Assembly (NCBI GenBank): GCA_000333855.2 | Contig: CM007316.1 | Coordinates: 754,385 to 806,764, forward strand | Length of the DNA: 52,380 nt | Origin: Endotrypanum monterogeii | Taxonomy: Eukaryota; Euglenozoa; Kinetoplastea; Trypanosomatida; Trypanosomatidae | Direction of reading: 5' to 3' | Part shown: positions 39,385 to 50,106 of the stretch, piece after piece | How positions within the stretch are numbered: the first letter of the stretch is position 1 | Layout: the number at the start of each line of letters is the position of its first letter | Notes under the pieces: model-generated | What the model was told of the DNA's origin: nothing | The model's input: only the letters and a program-made list of their open reading frames with translations | Database searches by the model: none | Program-made: the position numbers and the translations under genes

Positions 39385-41051
39385 TGAGATGAACGCTATA
39401 ACACAATACACCACAGACTCAAAATCAGCGACAAGAAGGTGGAGATAGCCGATCGGAATTGAAACACCCTTACGTATCGACGACACCAAAACAAAACTAA
39501 ATAATAAAAAACTGTGTGCGAAAAGAGGGGTAACGGCGCAGTACAGTACGGCTCTTTAAAAAATAATGCACCTCTATTTTTTAGCTTTTTATTGTTTTTG
39601 TGTGTGCACTTGTGTGTATGTGTTTGTGTATGTGTTTGTGGAGGCGTGGAAAGGGGGAAGGGGGTGTTGAGTGATGCACTTTATCTTTTTCAAGAAAGAT
39701 GAGTAATACTGTGAAACGAAGTAGTTACAGCGTCGTCCTATCTGTTCCAAAATCGTCCCCCCATGCAGCGAACAGCAAGACATGAAACACATGCATCAAA
39801 CAAGAAGACGCCGATCAAGCTCCCGGCACAGAGTAGTTAGGAGATATGTATGAGTACAGTGAAACAAGCAGAGAAAAGAATGAGTAGGATAGACCAGAAC
39901 ATTACTTTTTTTTTTCGGATCGTAGGGCACACCTCATCATACAATACTCTAGAAGCCCGGCCCCGCCACGCAGCCTTCATGCACAGCAGCTCCGCAAGTT
40001 TCTCATGTGCTGCCCAGCAAAAACACACACGCAACGACAACGCCTACTCAGCCATCGTAGCACGGCCTCAGTATCACGTCGCCCTGAAACTGCGCCACCC
40101 CATAGCCTTCCCCGCTACACCAGCACGTGTGCACAGTCCACCTCCCCGGGGATGACTCAGAATCACCAGTTGTCGAGTAGTTTGAGCCCAGCGGGCTCCC
40201 TTTGACACGCCTTGACACGCAACCTACGATAAAGATCGACCAAGCGTGCCCAGCGACGCCGGTCAATCCTACAATTTGTTTTTCAAAGCTAGAGCCTCAC
40301 CGCCCGCAAACGGTAGCGCTCTGCGCCCCGCCCCTCTATACAATATAAGTATCCGAGTAAGTCACAAACAGAAGTCGCTGAGCATGTGAGAAGTGAAATA
40401 TGAGCTCAATAGCCCCCTCGGCTGGCCCTCACAGAGAGCAGACGCTGCCACACACGCACAGCGCTTAACTTCACGCGGAGGCAGGAAACCTTATCTGCCA
40501 TCGGGAAAGATAGAAACACGTGTGATGAAATACAGCCCAAAGGGAAGAGAGGCTTTGGTGAAGGGAAAATCGGCGCAAAAAAAAAAAAAAGAAGGTTACC
40601 AAAAAACTATGTGCAGCTCGTGTGCAAGACGGTCGTTGCCCTCTCACCACAATACAAAACTATATATCTATATAGTTTCAACTTGGTTACGACCCCTTTA
40701 TCATGCCAGCCGCCGCATCTGCGCTCGATCCTCAGACCAGGGTGGAAGAAACAGATGAATGACGCTCAGCACCTTATTCACATTGGAGCACAAATGAAAC
40801 CATCCACACAAACAGACGAGCACAGAGTGAGACCCCCCCTTCCACCCTCCACACCCACTAACCTTTGTGGGGTCGGTTGTAATATGAGGCAGGAATGGGA
40901 GAGGGAGTGAAAACGTCGTCAACAAAAGCGACTTTTTTTTTTGTTTGTGAGAACTTCAGAAACGTTCAATACAACATCGTGAGCAGGGAACGCAATACCA
41001 AATATACAAAGACAATAGAACAGGGGAAGAGAGCGTCAAGGCCAGTAGGCA

Positions 41052-41079
41052 GGGAGGGAGGGAGGGAGGGAGGGAGGGC
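41052..41079. repeat. (GGGA)n tetranucleotide repeat
   Basis: Seven GGGA units on the plus strand, a CCCT tract on the sense strand. Confidence 0.9.
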
Positions 41080-41330
41080 AAGAAATGAAGAGAGAGGAGG
41101 CAGAATCGACTGTGCAGGGGTACACGGACACAAAATCTGTTACATTGATCAATTGAAAAGCAAACGGCGGAAAACAGGAGAAAGGGGGGAAAAAATCATC
41201 ATGCATCTCGACGGCAGCGCAAAGCACTAAACCATCAACAACATAAAGAAGTCCACACCTCCACGTCACGCGCTTTTTTTTCCCTCAGCCGTTCCATGTG
41301 CTGCGACTTGCCCCCGTTCCCCCCCCCCCT

Positions 41331-41352
41331 GCCGTGCCGTGCCGTGCCGTGC
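41331..41352. repeat. (GCCGT)n pentanucleotide repeat
   Basis: Four units of GCCGT plus a partial unit, after a C run. Confidence 0.85.
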
Positions 41353-42453
41353 TTTCATGTTTGTGTGAAGAAATCATCAGTGGACCGGACACGAGCAGTC
41401 ACTCAAGAACGCACACGCACACAAGGGTGAAGAGAAAAATGAGTGCGATGAGCACACGGGAGGAGAGCCGAAGCGACCACTGAGGAGGCGCCCATGACAA
41501 AAAAAAACGTGCGGAGAGGGGAAAGAGAGGGGAGAAGCTTTGTAACATACAAGACCCTTTTGCCTCAAAAAAAAAAACTGAACAATTATAGACTCCCTAC
41601 CTCACTCTATTCGGGACTCAGACCTAGAGAGGGTGAGTCAGGAAAGCAGCTGAGGAGAGATGTCGATTGCACAGCCTCCCGTGCACCTCGCACCACCGCT
41701 TGACCTCTTGTTCCCTTTTTTCGCCTAGAAGAAAAAAAACTGAAGAGGATCGCACAGACATAAAACAGCGGGATCGTAATGAGCAAACAACTACCACAAC
41801 GGGAGGATAAGGGGTCACATGGCATGCAAATCGACTGCGTGCACCCAATTCAACAGTCGATGACGCGAAAGCAGAAACAAACGCTTCTCGCCGCAGCGGA
41901 GGAGAAACAACAAAAAATAATCAACATCACAATGCAGAAAAAACAGAAAAAAAAACAGACCAAGACGCGAAAGCAAACAAACTGCCTAGTCAACATACTC
42001 CGTAGCAGCAACACATTTTTTTTTTTTTGAGAGGGAACGTATAATATGAACAAAAAATTTAAATCAGTAAAAATAAGTTATATTGACAAACACGGTATGA
42101 CCCGAAATAGAAATATTGTACTCCCCTTACCTCAGACTCAAACACAAGAGCAATAAAAGTGGAAGAAGAAAGCTGAACCGCCCTATTGTGACCACAGCAT
42201 CGGACATAAGTCACCTTCTGCCATACCTAGCAAACAGAAGAGGGGGAAAATAAAGGTGGAGTTTGGCAAAGAAAAAGTTGCTAAAGCCTCAGTGGAGGAA
42301 AAAAGGCGTTTTTCTCATAATTTCCATGTCTCCGAGTCTGCATGCGCTATCTCCCTCCACCCCCCCTCCTTTTAGCTACGGTACGCTTAACTCGGTGCTT
42401 CCCTCCCCCCCCCCTCCTTTCCTTTTTTTCTCCGGCCTTTCAGCTATGTTGGT

Positions 42454-43215
<762 letters not shown>

Positions 43216-43489
43216 CTAAATGAGGTCTGAGAGCAGCGTCGACGGGCCGTACAGCAGCGTGCGTACACAAGAAGCAAAGGCAAATAGAAAACGGGCGAGA
43301 AGGAAAAAAAAAAAGAAATGGCGTTTACCATGCAAAATGAGGAAAAAAAAAATAGGAGCGCTAGCAGTGTTCACCTTTATACATATACCATATGTATCTG
43401 CCCCTGACCGTTCCTCCTTTTCTCCCTCCCTTCTTGGCTTAGAAATGCTCCTTCAGCTTACCGAGAGAATAAGAAATGCCTATGATGCA

Positions 43490-43509
43490 AATAATAATAA
43501 TAATAATAA
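43490..43509. repeat. (AAT)n trinucleotide repeat
   Basis: Six to seven AAT units on the plus strand. Confidence 0.85.
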
Positions 43510-43851
43510 AGGAGTGATGCGAGACGTCTCGGGTGCGGAATATATAGTAGTAATAATAATAGACAATCCTGATAAAAAGAAAGATACAAAACGCCCGTGA
43601 CGGCAGCAGAAGGAATGAGGCAAGCGCAGATTTGAAAGCGGTGTGAGTTCTTTAATCCCCCAAGGGTGTCGGGGTTCGCTTGTATAGAGGCAGCAAGCGC
43701 ACGGAGAGGCAGAGAAAAGATATAAACTACTCAGTAGTCGTCAACTCGATCTGTATGATGAAAAGAAGGTGTGGCTCAAGAGAAGTTACTTGTCAAATAA
43801 TAACAGGAATAAAGCATACTGAGGTCGCCCCAAAATCCGACACGCGCGTAG

Positions 43852-43853
<2 letters not shown>

Positions 43854-43888
<35 letters not shown>

Positions 43889-43889
43889 G

Positions 43890-43920
<31 letters not shown>

Positions 43921-43924
43921 TGTA
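43854..43924. repeat. Composite (TA)n(TG)n microsatellite
   Basis: About 16 TA units, GTAGG, then about 16 TG units with a TA interruption, the longest such composite in the window. Confidence 0.9.
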
Positions 43925-44327
43925 TTTGTTTGTTTGTTGTTTACGTGATATGCGGAAGTGCAGGAAGAAAAAAAAAGTTGAATTCAGGCAAGAGTGAAGG
44001 GGCGCGCTGTGCGGTATGCACAGCAGCACGCCAGATAGATGCGTTTGCACTTGGCGGACTATGATGGGGACAATGGAGACGAGACAGAGAGGAACTGCAT
44101 CTAGTCTGTAAATCCATGCATGAGTGACCTAATCGAGTCAGCACGCTGTCACACTGGGCACCTCAGCTTCTCCTTTCCCCACCCCCCCACCCCCACACAC
44201 ACCAGCTAAGAGAAAAAAAATTGTCTCCGCTGATTTTTTTTGTTCAAGGGGGGGAGTTCAACTTTTCTATTGGCCTTTGGTCATCAACACACACCCAGCG
44301 GTTGGTACCCATGAAATGCAGAAGTCC

Positions 44328-44329
<2 letters not shown>

Positions 44330-44358
<29 letters not shown>
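44330..44358. repeat. (AT)n microsatellite
   Basis: About 14 AT units. Confidence 0.9.
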
Positions 44359-45168
44359 CATGAAACGCCTCGGTGGCAACGCAAAAAAAAAAAACACGAA
44401 TCGGACGACAATGACACTGAAAAGGGGGGATATTAAGCGTCATTAATACTTTACATAGCAGAGTGTGAAAAGCACACACACACACACAAACGGGAGATGC
44501 GAGGAAGAAAATGATGATGGAAAGAAAGCATGAAGAAATGCGACTTCATTAGTACATACATATATATATATACATATGTACTCGCACACATGCATGTATA
44601 TATTTATAGGTGAACACACATATGTGGAATAACGGAGACACCCCCTCCCGAAACTCATCCACGTGCATGCAGGTGTGTCGTTCACTGCTGAGTCAGCTGC
44701 GGCCGATCTCAGCTCCCTACGTTGCACACAACGAGAAAGTTTTACATGATCGGTGTGACTACACCGTATATTGTCCGTGGCTGGTCAAGCGTCTCACCCA
44801 AAAAAAAAAAAAAAAACTTAAAAGGCAAGCGAGAGCAACTGCAGGAGCATGATACAGAGTGGACAAGGAGGAAAAAACGTGCTGTCGCAGAGAACGGTTG
44901 TGACTACGTGACAAACGGTGCAAAGGATGAAAAAAAAAAAAGATGGGAGGAAGCAAGGACGAGCAACAAATTCAAAGGAAAGTGTGGCAGCGTAGGCAGC
45001 CCCACACGCCACCCTCAGACGCTCACCCACTAGTCGTACACGCAGCCACCCACCCCTCACCATCATTCGTCTTCTAGAACAGCCGACTTTTTTGTTTCTT
45101 TTAATTTTATTTCCCCACGGGCTCCTTGTTGGGCGAAACGCGTCCACCCCCTTGTCCTCCTGATGCCA

Positions 45169-45192
45169 CCCCTACCCCTACCCCTACCCCTT
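45169..45192. repeat. (CCCCTA)n hexamer repeat overlapping the stop of the 905-aa gene
   Basis: The plus strand has three CCCCTA-type units and a CCCCTT variant. On the sense strand this is GGGGTA. In the frame of the gene it gives TAG GGG TAG GGG TAG, so the stop codon belongs to the repeat. It is not the kinetoplastid telomere unit (TTAGGG). Confidence 0.85.
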
Positions 45193-47901
45193 CCCCCTCC
45201 CACCCACATGGAGAGACACACCTCGGACTCGACTACTGGCTCTCTGGTGTTGTTGCCTGACAACTGATCCACCCTTGCGTTCCACACGCGTGGTGCACAC
45301 GGTCAGATATCGACTAATTCGCTGCATGCTATGAGCCAAATCAGGTTGAAGGTTCTCATCTGCGCTGGCACCACTCACCAACGACTTGGAGAGTCGTGAG
45401 GGAGCCATGGTCTTGCCGTCTTGACCCTTTACGCTACTTACATTTGCGGCGTCGTCGTGGGAAATACTCTTCCGTGGACGCGATACGCTGTGTTGAAACC
45501 CTCGCAGCAGCTGTATCACCCGAACATCTGCCAGGTGTCCCAGCGTCCCCTCCACCGGAGATGACCCAGGGGCGATCATTGCCAAGAAGTCTGAGAGACG
45601 ACTGCAACTCAACATCGCCTCCACACTAGCGCGGGGGCTTCCAACACCTATGGGTAGAGCCAGCTGCCCTAACGAAACCCGACCCCGGAGAACATCTGCC
45701 GAGCTGATGATTTCGGGCGTGTGGGACATGGATCGGGAGTAGCGAGGCGACTCCAAAGACGCCATGCCGGCTGAGTGCGAGACCGATGACCACCCTACCT
45801 CCGAGATAAGATTATCAACGCTGCCTTTACCCCCAGACACCGCTGGGGAGACACGAGAGCCGGACCACTGCTGCACTGCAGCTTGCGCTTGAAGCTGCTT
45901 CTGCTGTTGACGGTGATGCTGCTGCCGCTCAAACGCTTGCTCTGAGAGCTCGCGTAGCTGCTGCTTTCGGATATACGGGTTACACCATTCGCGGGCGACG
46001 CGTTGCTCAATCTGTTGCAGGGACGAAGTAATTTTTTTCCGGTTACAAGCAGAGGTCAAGCGCGATGTCTGCGACAGCGTGCTCTGCGAAGGAGAGGAAT
46101 GCCACTGTGACATCAGTTCAGCGCTATTTCTGAACGTCCTTTCAGTGCCGGGGAAGCAATATCGTGTGGCAGACGAGTGGGCATGAGCAGCGACATTGGC
46201 TGCAGGGAAAAGGGACGTATCCTTTTTCGTAGGAGACATGGAGAACGCCTCGGTGTGCACCGACATATGTCCAGTAGAAAAGGCTGAAATATCCTGACTG
46301 ACATCCAGCACGGTGTTTGTGGCCAACGCCATATTTGGGGAGGGATCCAACATCATTGACATGATCGGAGTAGTGTGGGCGATAGAAGACGCGGGTGCTG
46401 AGACGTCGCTCGACCCCTCTGCCTGGGCACCGACAGATACAACAGCATCAGCAGGGAGAGCTTCGACCCGGTGAAGTAGGTATGCCTCCCATAGGTAGCA
46501 ACATCTGTTGAGATTCCGTAGACGGTGGAGCACGGACGACCTCACCTCTGCCAATGATTTCATTTTCTCCTCCTGTGATGTCAGCGAATCTCTCAGCGAC
46601 AGTGTTTGCTCGCGCAGACTGTTTATCTCCAGCGCGCCCCCTTCCACCAACGCCGTCTCGCCCGATTCAAAGTGACGGCGATGCTTCTCCGCCGTCGCTA
46701 GGCAAAGCTCTAACCGCCGCATCCACCTCTGCAGAGAACTCAGGTAAGGCACTAAGAGGACCCGATCCGAGCGTGCGCGATAGGTAGTCAAAACACAAAT
46801 TTCATCTGCGATGCGCACAATACAAGCGATGCTGCTGCTGATGTACTCCAGCGTTAGTGCGAATGCATTTGTGCTGAACGCTCGCGGGGGCGGAGGGGGG
46901 CGGTAAGATGCGTCCTCGGCCAGCCAGGATAACCCTGGCAATAATAACTCGGTCGTGTTCTTGTAGTCACCGCTGCCGCCCGATGGGCCATTCGTCTCGA
47001 AAGGAGCTCGGTGAGCATCAAGCATCTCTTTCAACGTTTCTCGTAAATATCGTATCATCTCCAGTTTGTCCTTAGCCTCCTTGGAGGGCTGTGGGCCCCG
47101 GTCTGCGCTGGCATCAGTCACCGGATCGCCGTGCTCATCTGTCGTCGGTGCGTCACCTGCCTCATCTTTCTTGGTCGCTGCCTGTTGATATATCGAAGTC
47201 CGGCCTTGCATCTCTTCCGCCGAAACACCGTCGCTGAGCTCCAGAATCGATTGGTGAATTCCGCGCAACTTGGAAAGAATATCACTTTTTTCTTTCCGCT
47301 GCTTCTCCAGCTGCTCTTTGACATCTAACGAGCCATCTGTGATCATGTCACCGCCCACATCTGATATTGGAGACATACTGCTATGCTCATCAAGCAATGC
47401 AGCAGAACCCGCAGTGGACGCTGGTTCGGTGGCAGATCCTGGCCCATGTCGTGATGCAGCACTTCCATCGCGCGTCGACTTGGAGGTCTCCCCTTCTGCA
47501 GCCACGGATGCCTCCTCCTTTGGGCCTTTGCTTTTTTGATCTTGCCCTGGCTCGCTGAGGGTTGGCTGCGTCTCCTCCGGCATCTCGATATTCTTACGCC
47601 GACCACGGGAGGCCTGAGACAACACCCTCTGCCCCTCCTCCATTTGTATAACATCCTGCACCTGACTGCGCATTGATGTGGAAAGAGCATTTGCCATCGT
47701 CAGAACCTTTTGTCTATTCTCAAACCCGGCAAGCAGCGCAGCACCGGTGTAGGCCTGGGACGCCGAGAAGCCGCTGCGGGACGACGCTGGCGATGGCATA
47801 TGAGTCGTTAAAGAGAAACCAGATAAGTTGACCGTGGCACAGCCGCCGCCGGCAGCAGCCGGTGGGGCCACATCGTTCGAGTAAGGCTTGGCTTGTGTCA
47901 T
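45184..47901 (-). CDS. Hypothetical large protein with helical middle, 905 aa
   Basis: No family is recognised. Residues 1-260 are largely disordered (Ser, Glu, Gly rich) with one short helix (KEQLEKQRKEKSDILSKL). A more ordered helical part spans about 270-500, with RYLRETLKEMLDAHRAPFE, FALTLEYISSSIACIVRIAD, LSSLQRWMRRLELCLATAEK and LREQTLSLRDSLTSQEEKMK. A Gln/His-rich helix around residues 640-680 follows (EQAFERQQHHRQQQ). Near the C-terminus are FQHSVSRPRKSI and SMQRISRYLTV, then a basic tail. There is no membrane span. The ATG is 21 nt after an acceptor CTGCAG. The stop codon is part of a hexamer repeat. A cytoskeletal or basal-body role is conceivable but not shown. Confidence 0.8.
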   Translation of the reverse strand: MTQAKPYSNDVAPPAAAGGGCATVNLSGFSLTTHMPSPASSRSGFSASQAYTGAALLAGFENRQKVLTMANALSTSMRSQVQDVIQMEEGQRVLSQASRGRRKNIEMPEETQPTLSEPGQDQKSKGPKEEASVAAEGETSKSTRDGSAASRHGPGSATEPASTAGSAALLDEHSSMSPISDVGGDMITDGSLDVKEQLEKQRKEKSDILSKLRGIHQSILELSDGVSAEEMQGRTSIYQQAATKKDEAGDAPTTDEHGDPVTDASADRGPQPSKEAKDKLEMIRYLRETLKEMLDAHRAPFETNGPSGGSGDYKNTTELLLPGLSWLAEDASYRPPPPPRAFSTNAFALTLEYISSSIACIVRIADEICVLTTYRARSDRVLLVPYLSSLQRWMRRLELCLATAEKHRRHFESGETALVEGGALEINSLREQTLSLRDSLTSQEEKMKSLAEVRSSVLHRLRNLNRCCYLWEAYLLHRVEALPADAVVSVGAQAEGSSDVSAPASSIAHTTPIMSMMLDPSPNMALATNTVLDVSQDISAFSTGHMSVHTEAFSMSPTKKDTSLFPAANVAAHAHSSATRYCFPGTERTFRNSAELMSQWHSSPSQSTLSQTSRLTSACNRKKITSSLQQIEQRVAREWCNPYIRKQQLRELSEQAFERQQHHRQQQKQLQAQAAVQQWSGSRVSPAVSGGKGSVDNLISEVGWSSVSHSAGMASLESPRYSRSMSHTPEIISSADVLRGRVSLGQLALPIGVGSPRASVEAMLSCSRLSDFLAMIAPGSSPVEGTLGHLADVRVIQLLRGFQHSVSRPRKSISHDDAANVSSVKGQDGKTMAPSRLSKSLVSGASADENLQPDLAHSMQRISRYLTVCTTRVERKGGSVVRQQHQRASSRVRGVSLHVGGRGKG

Positions 47902-47922
47902 TGTCGGGTAGCTTTTTCTTCA

Positions 47923-47938
47923 CTGCAGACGCACGGAG
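47923..47938 (-). promoter_or_regulatory. Likely spliced-leader acceptor for the 905-aa gene
   Basis: The sense strand reads GTCTCCGTGCGTCTGCAG with the AG at 47924-47923, 21 nt before the ATG. The pyrimidine tract is moderate. Confidence 0.5.
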
Positions 47939-48222
47939 ACCCTCGAGTCACGTGATATCAAAGACTCAGGTGGTGCTGGGAGAAAGCCGTCGTTGTTAGG
48001 CGGCCCACGAGGCTTTAACCCGCAGTCGCTCGCAGAGAAAAATGCTGTATTGAGTATATTCCCCTACCCAGCCTACACACACACACTTACACACATACAC
48101 GCGAGGAAAATAAGCAACAGAGTGGTCCAATATGTCTCGTGCTACAATACATATATATATATATAGACGCAGTGTTGACAATGCCCACACAAGTATTTGT
48201 GGTTGTGAATGTCGGTGCGCCG

Positions 48223-48223
<1 letters not shown>

Positions 48224-48254
<31 letters not shown>
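48224..48254. repeat. (GT)n microsatellite
   Basis: About 15 GT units on the plus strand, followed shortly by AAAAAATATATA. Confidence 0.9.
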
Positions 48255-48255
<1 letters not shown>

Positions 48256-48677
48256 GGATAGTTGCTTGAAAAAAATATATACTACCCTCACGATAGCACA
48301 AGCAAAAATAGTGAAGAAAGATGAATCTACCCACGAGGGTTGGGGGGGAAGAAGGGGGAGAGAATAAATTGAAGGATACGGCAAGCCAAAAGTATCAAAG
48401 GAAAGCATCAAGCTGCACACGAAGCAGACATTTTCCAGGGGAATGGCAGATGCATCGCCTTTAATGAAAGCGAAATGAAACGGAACATCATATAACACAG
48501 AGTCACATCGGTCGGAAAACCCCTGCCTACCTGCGGCCCACGACAGATACCTTGACTGGAGTATCTTGTAGGATTTTTTTTTCTCCGAGCTGCCGTATTG
48601 ACTCGCATTTTGTTTCCGTTTTGGGAGGAAAAGGGAGGAAAATATAGAGAAGTTTGTTGTCTGTGAGCACTAAAAGT

Positions 48678-48702
48678 AATATATATATATATATATATAT
48701 AT
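48678..48702. repeat. (AT)n microsatellite
   Basis: About 12 AT units. Confidence 0.9.
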
Positions 48703-49247
48703 TCATGGAGCACCGATATCTTGAAGGTCCCCAGGAGCCAAGCACAGGTGCACAACAGGAGACGAGCGTTTGAACGTGAATAGACCTCTTTTTCGTAGGG
48801 AAATCATCAATGGATGATCCTCCCTTGTGTCCCCAAGACAAACAGGACTGCTTAGTTTCCGCTTTGGCTCGGTCAATATCGAGGAGAGGATCGAGACTTG
48901 TCACCTCGAAAAGCAGTTCAGAACGGATAGAGGACGAGCCGTCTTCATGACTTCCGCAGACGACCGGCACTGCACTCCCCACGTCCCACACATGAAGGTG
49001 TATTACCCCTCTTACTCATCAAGTGAATATTTATCATGAACAAACACAAGATGCATAAAGCAAGGTTCACAAAAAGGCACAAACAAAGCCCCTGAATAAC
49101 AATTTGGCCACGCTGCCATGCAAAGCTGATGAGCACCTCATGGCATCCCATAAGCAAAACCAGGTTCGCTTGCAGCAACGACCGCCTCAAACCACCCCGG
49201 CAGCAGCTCTCACCCCAGACTCTCCCGTCCCGCAACGTCTCTACAGT

Positions 49248-49523
49248 TCATTTATCTGTGGAGGCACTCTCGATTTCCTGTTGCCTGTGGTATGGGTTGA
49301 AGTGCTTTGGCATGGGTGTCGTGGATGTCACCATTGGAACGCCTCCGGAAAGACTTCCCCCGCCATGTTGGTACAGGCGTAGTCGCTCCGCCTCAAGCAT
49401 CCGCTCTTCCCTCAGGGTGTCCACAACGGTTCGTAGCTTGGCAGTCGAATGGCGATTCCAGGAGGTGAGAAAAAAGATAGTGATCGCTCCCCAAAAATAA
49501 ATCTTTCCAGCACTAAGACGCAT
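49248..49523 (-). CDS. Small single-span membrane protein, 91 aa
   Basis: The frame has an ATG start 29 nt downstream of a good polypyrimidine-AG acceptor (49553-49554), on the transcribed strand. This favours a real gene too small for usual length cut-offs. The protein has a short basic start, one membrane span at about residues 7-20 (KIYFWGAITIFFLTSW), then a charged helix (AKLRTVVDTLREERMLEAERLRLYQ), then a Gly/Ser/Pro tail. A short N-terminal span followed by a charged helix is common in small mitochondrial inner-membrane proteins, for example PET117-like assembly factors or respiratory-complex accessory subunits. No specific family could be confirmed. Confidence 0.6.
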   Translation of the reverse strand: MRLSAGKIYFWGAITIFFLTSWNRHSTAKLRTVVDTLREERMLEAERLRLYQHGGGSLSGGVPMVTSTTPMPKHFNPYHRQQEIESASTDK

Positions 49524-49552
49524 TGCTGGTGACTATACCACGTCTCATCAAC

Positions 49553-49571
49553 CTTGACGGGAAAAAAAAGC
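49553..49571 (-). promoter_or_regulatory. Polypyrimidine tract and spliced-leader acceptor AG for the small membrane protein
   Basis: The sense strand reads GCTTTTTTTTCCCGTCAAG with the AG at 49554-49553, leaving a 29-nt 5' UTR. Confidence 0.6.
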
Positions 49572-50067
49572 AATACAGATGCCCACCGCGGGTGGGATAG
49601 TCGTGATAAACCAACCTTTGTGAAAGAAGTGCACCTCGAAATGACTCTTAGGTGGACAACACGGATTATAGTAAGCTATACAGGTATGATGTGTTCGTGA
49701 AGAGCGTGTACGCCGCACTTCGCATCCGCAGCGCCGATAAGTAGTGGCTCAGATTAGAGAAAGCAAGACATAAAGTGAGTGGAGGAAGAAAACCAAAGGA
49801 CACGAGACGAACCAAGTCCAGGATGTGGCGAGTGCTTAGACCGTCACACTAGTACGCGTAATGCTGAATACGTGGGTGGATCACTTGCATGTAAGCATGT
49901 TTTTTTTTTTCGTCCACAGCTTCACACAAAAAAGATCAAGTGATGGCAGCTGTTTGAGGGAGGGAGGTCTGGATAAATTCACACACTCCACACACCAAAA
50001 AAAAAAATACGACAAGATGCTCAATCAGCCATGTCCCACTACGTCCTCCATCACAGCTGAAAGAAAT

Positions 50068-50090
50068 CTATATATATATATATATATATA
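50068..50090. repeat. (TA)n microsatellite in the 3' flank of the ABC transporter
   Basis: About 11 TA units, within 40 bases of the stop codon. Confidence 0.9.
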
Positions 50091-50106
50091 ATACCTCATT
50101 TTGCTT

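Larger units (their letters stand above)
39385..42453. other. Intergenic region, 3.1 kb, no gene recognised
   Basis: This is one of the two longest spacers. It contains interrupted TGTG runs near 39599-39641, a (GGGA)n tract at 41052-41079, (GCCGT)n at 41331-41352, and C runs near 41318-41329 and 42404-42418. Adjoining small minus frames at 39837-40266 (initiating only with TTG) and others have no family likeness. An unrecognised non-coding RNA cannot be excluded. Confidence 0.45.
47902..49247. other. Intergenic region, 1.3 kb, no gene recognised
   Basis: It contains (AT)n near 48151-48165, (GT)n at 48224-48254 and (AT)n at 48678-48702. A minus frame at 48945-49235 and others show no family likeness. 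It includes the 3' flank of the small membrane protein gene. Confidence 0.5.
49524..50106. other. Intergenic region, 0.6 kb, no gene recognised
   Basis: It holds the splice region of the small membrane protein gene, the 3' flank of the ABC transporter and a (TA)n array at 50068-50090 lying about 15 bases past the transporter stop. Nothing else seen. Confidence 0.5.

Noticed and set aside
39837..40266. Two adjoining minus-strand frames, one ending in a hydrophobic tail
   Set aside because: Both initiate only with TTG, have no family likeness and no splice-site support. I cannot show they belong together.
45169..45192. Telomere-like repeat
   Set aside because: The unit is GGGGTA on the sense strand, with only about four copies, not TTAGGG; it is a local microsatellite.
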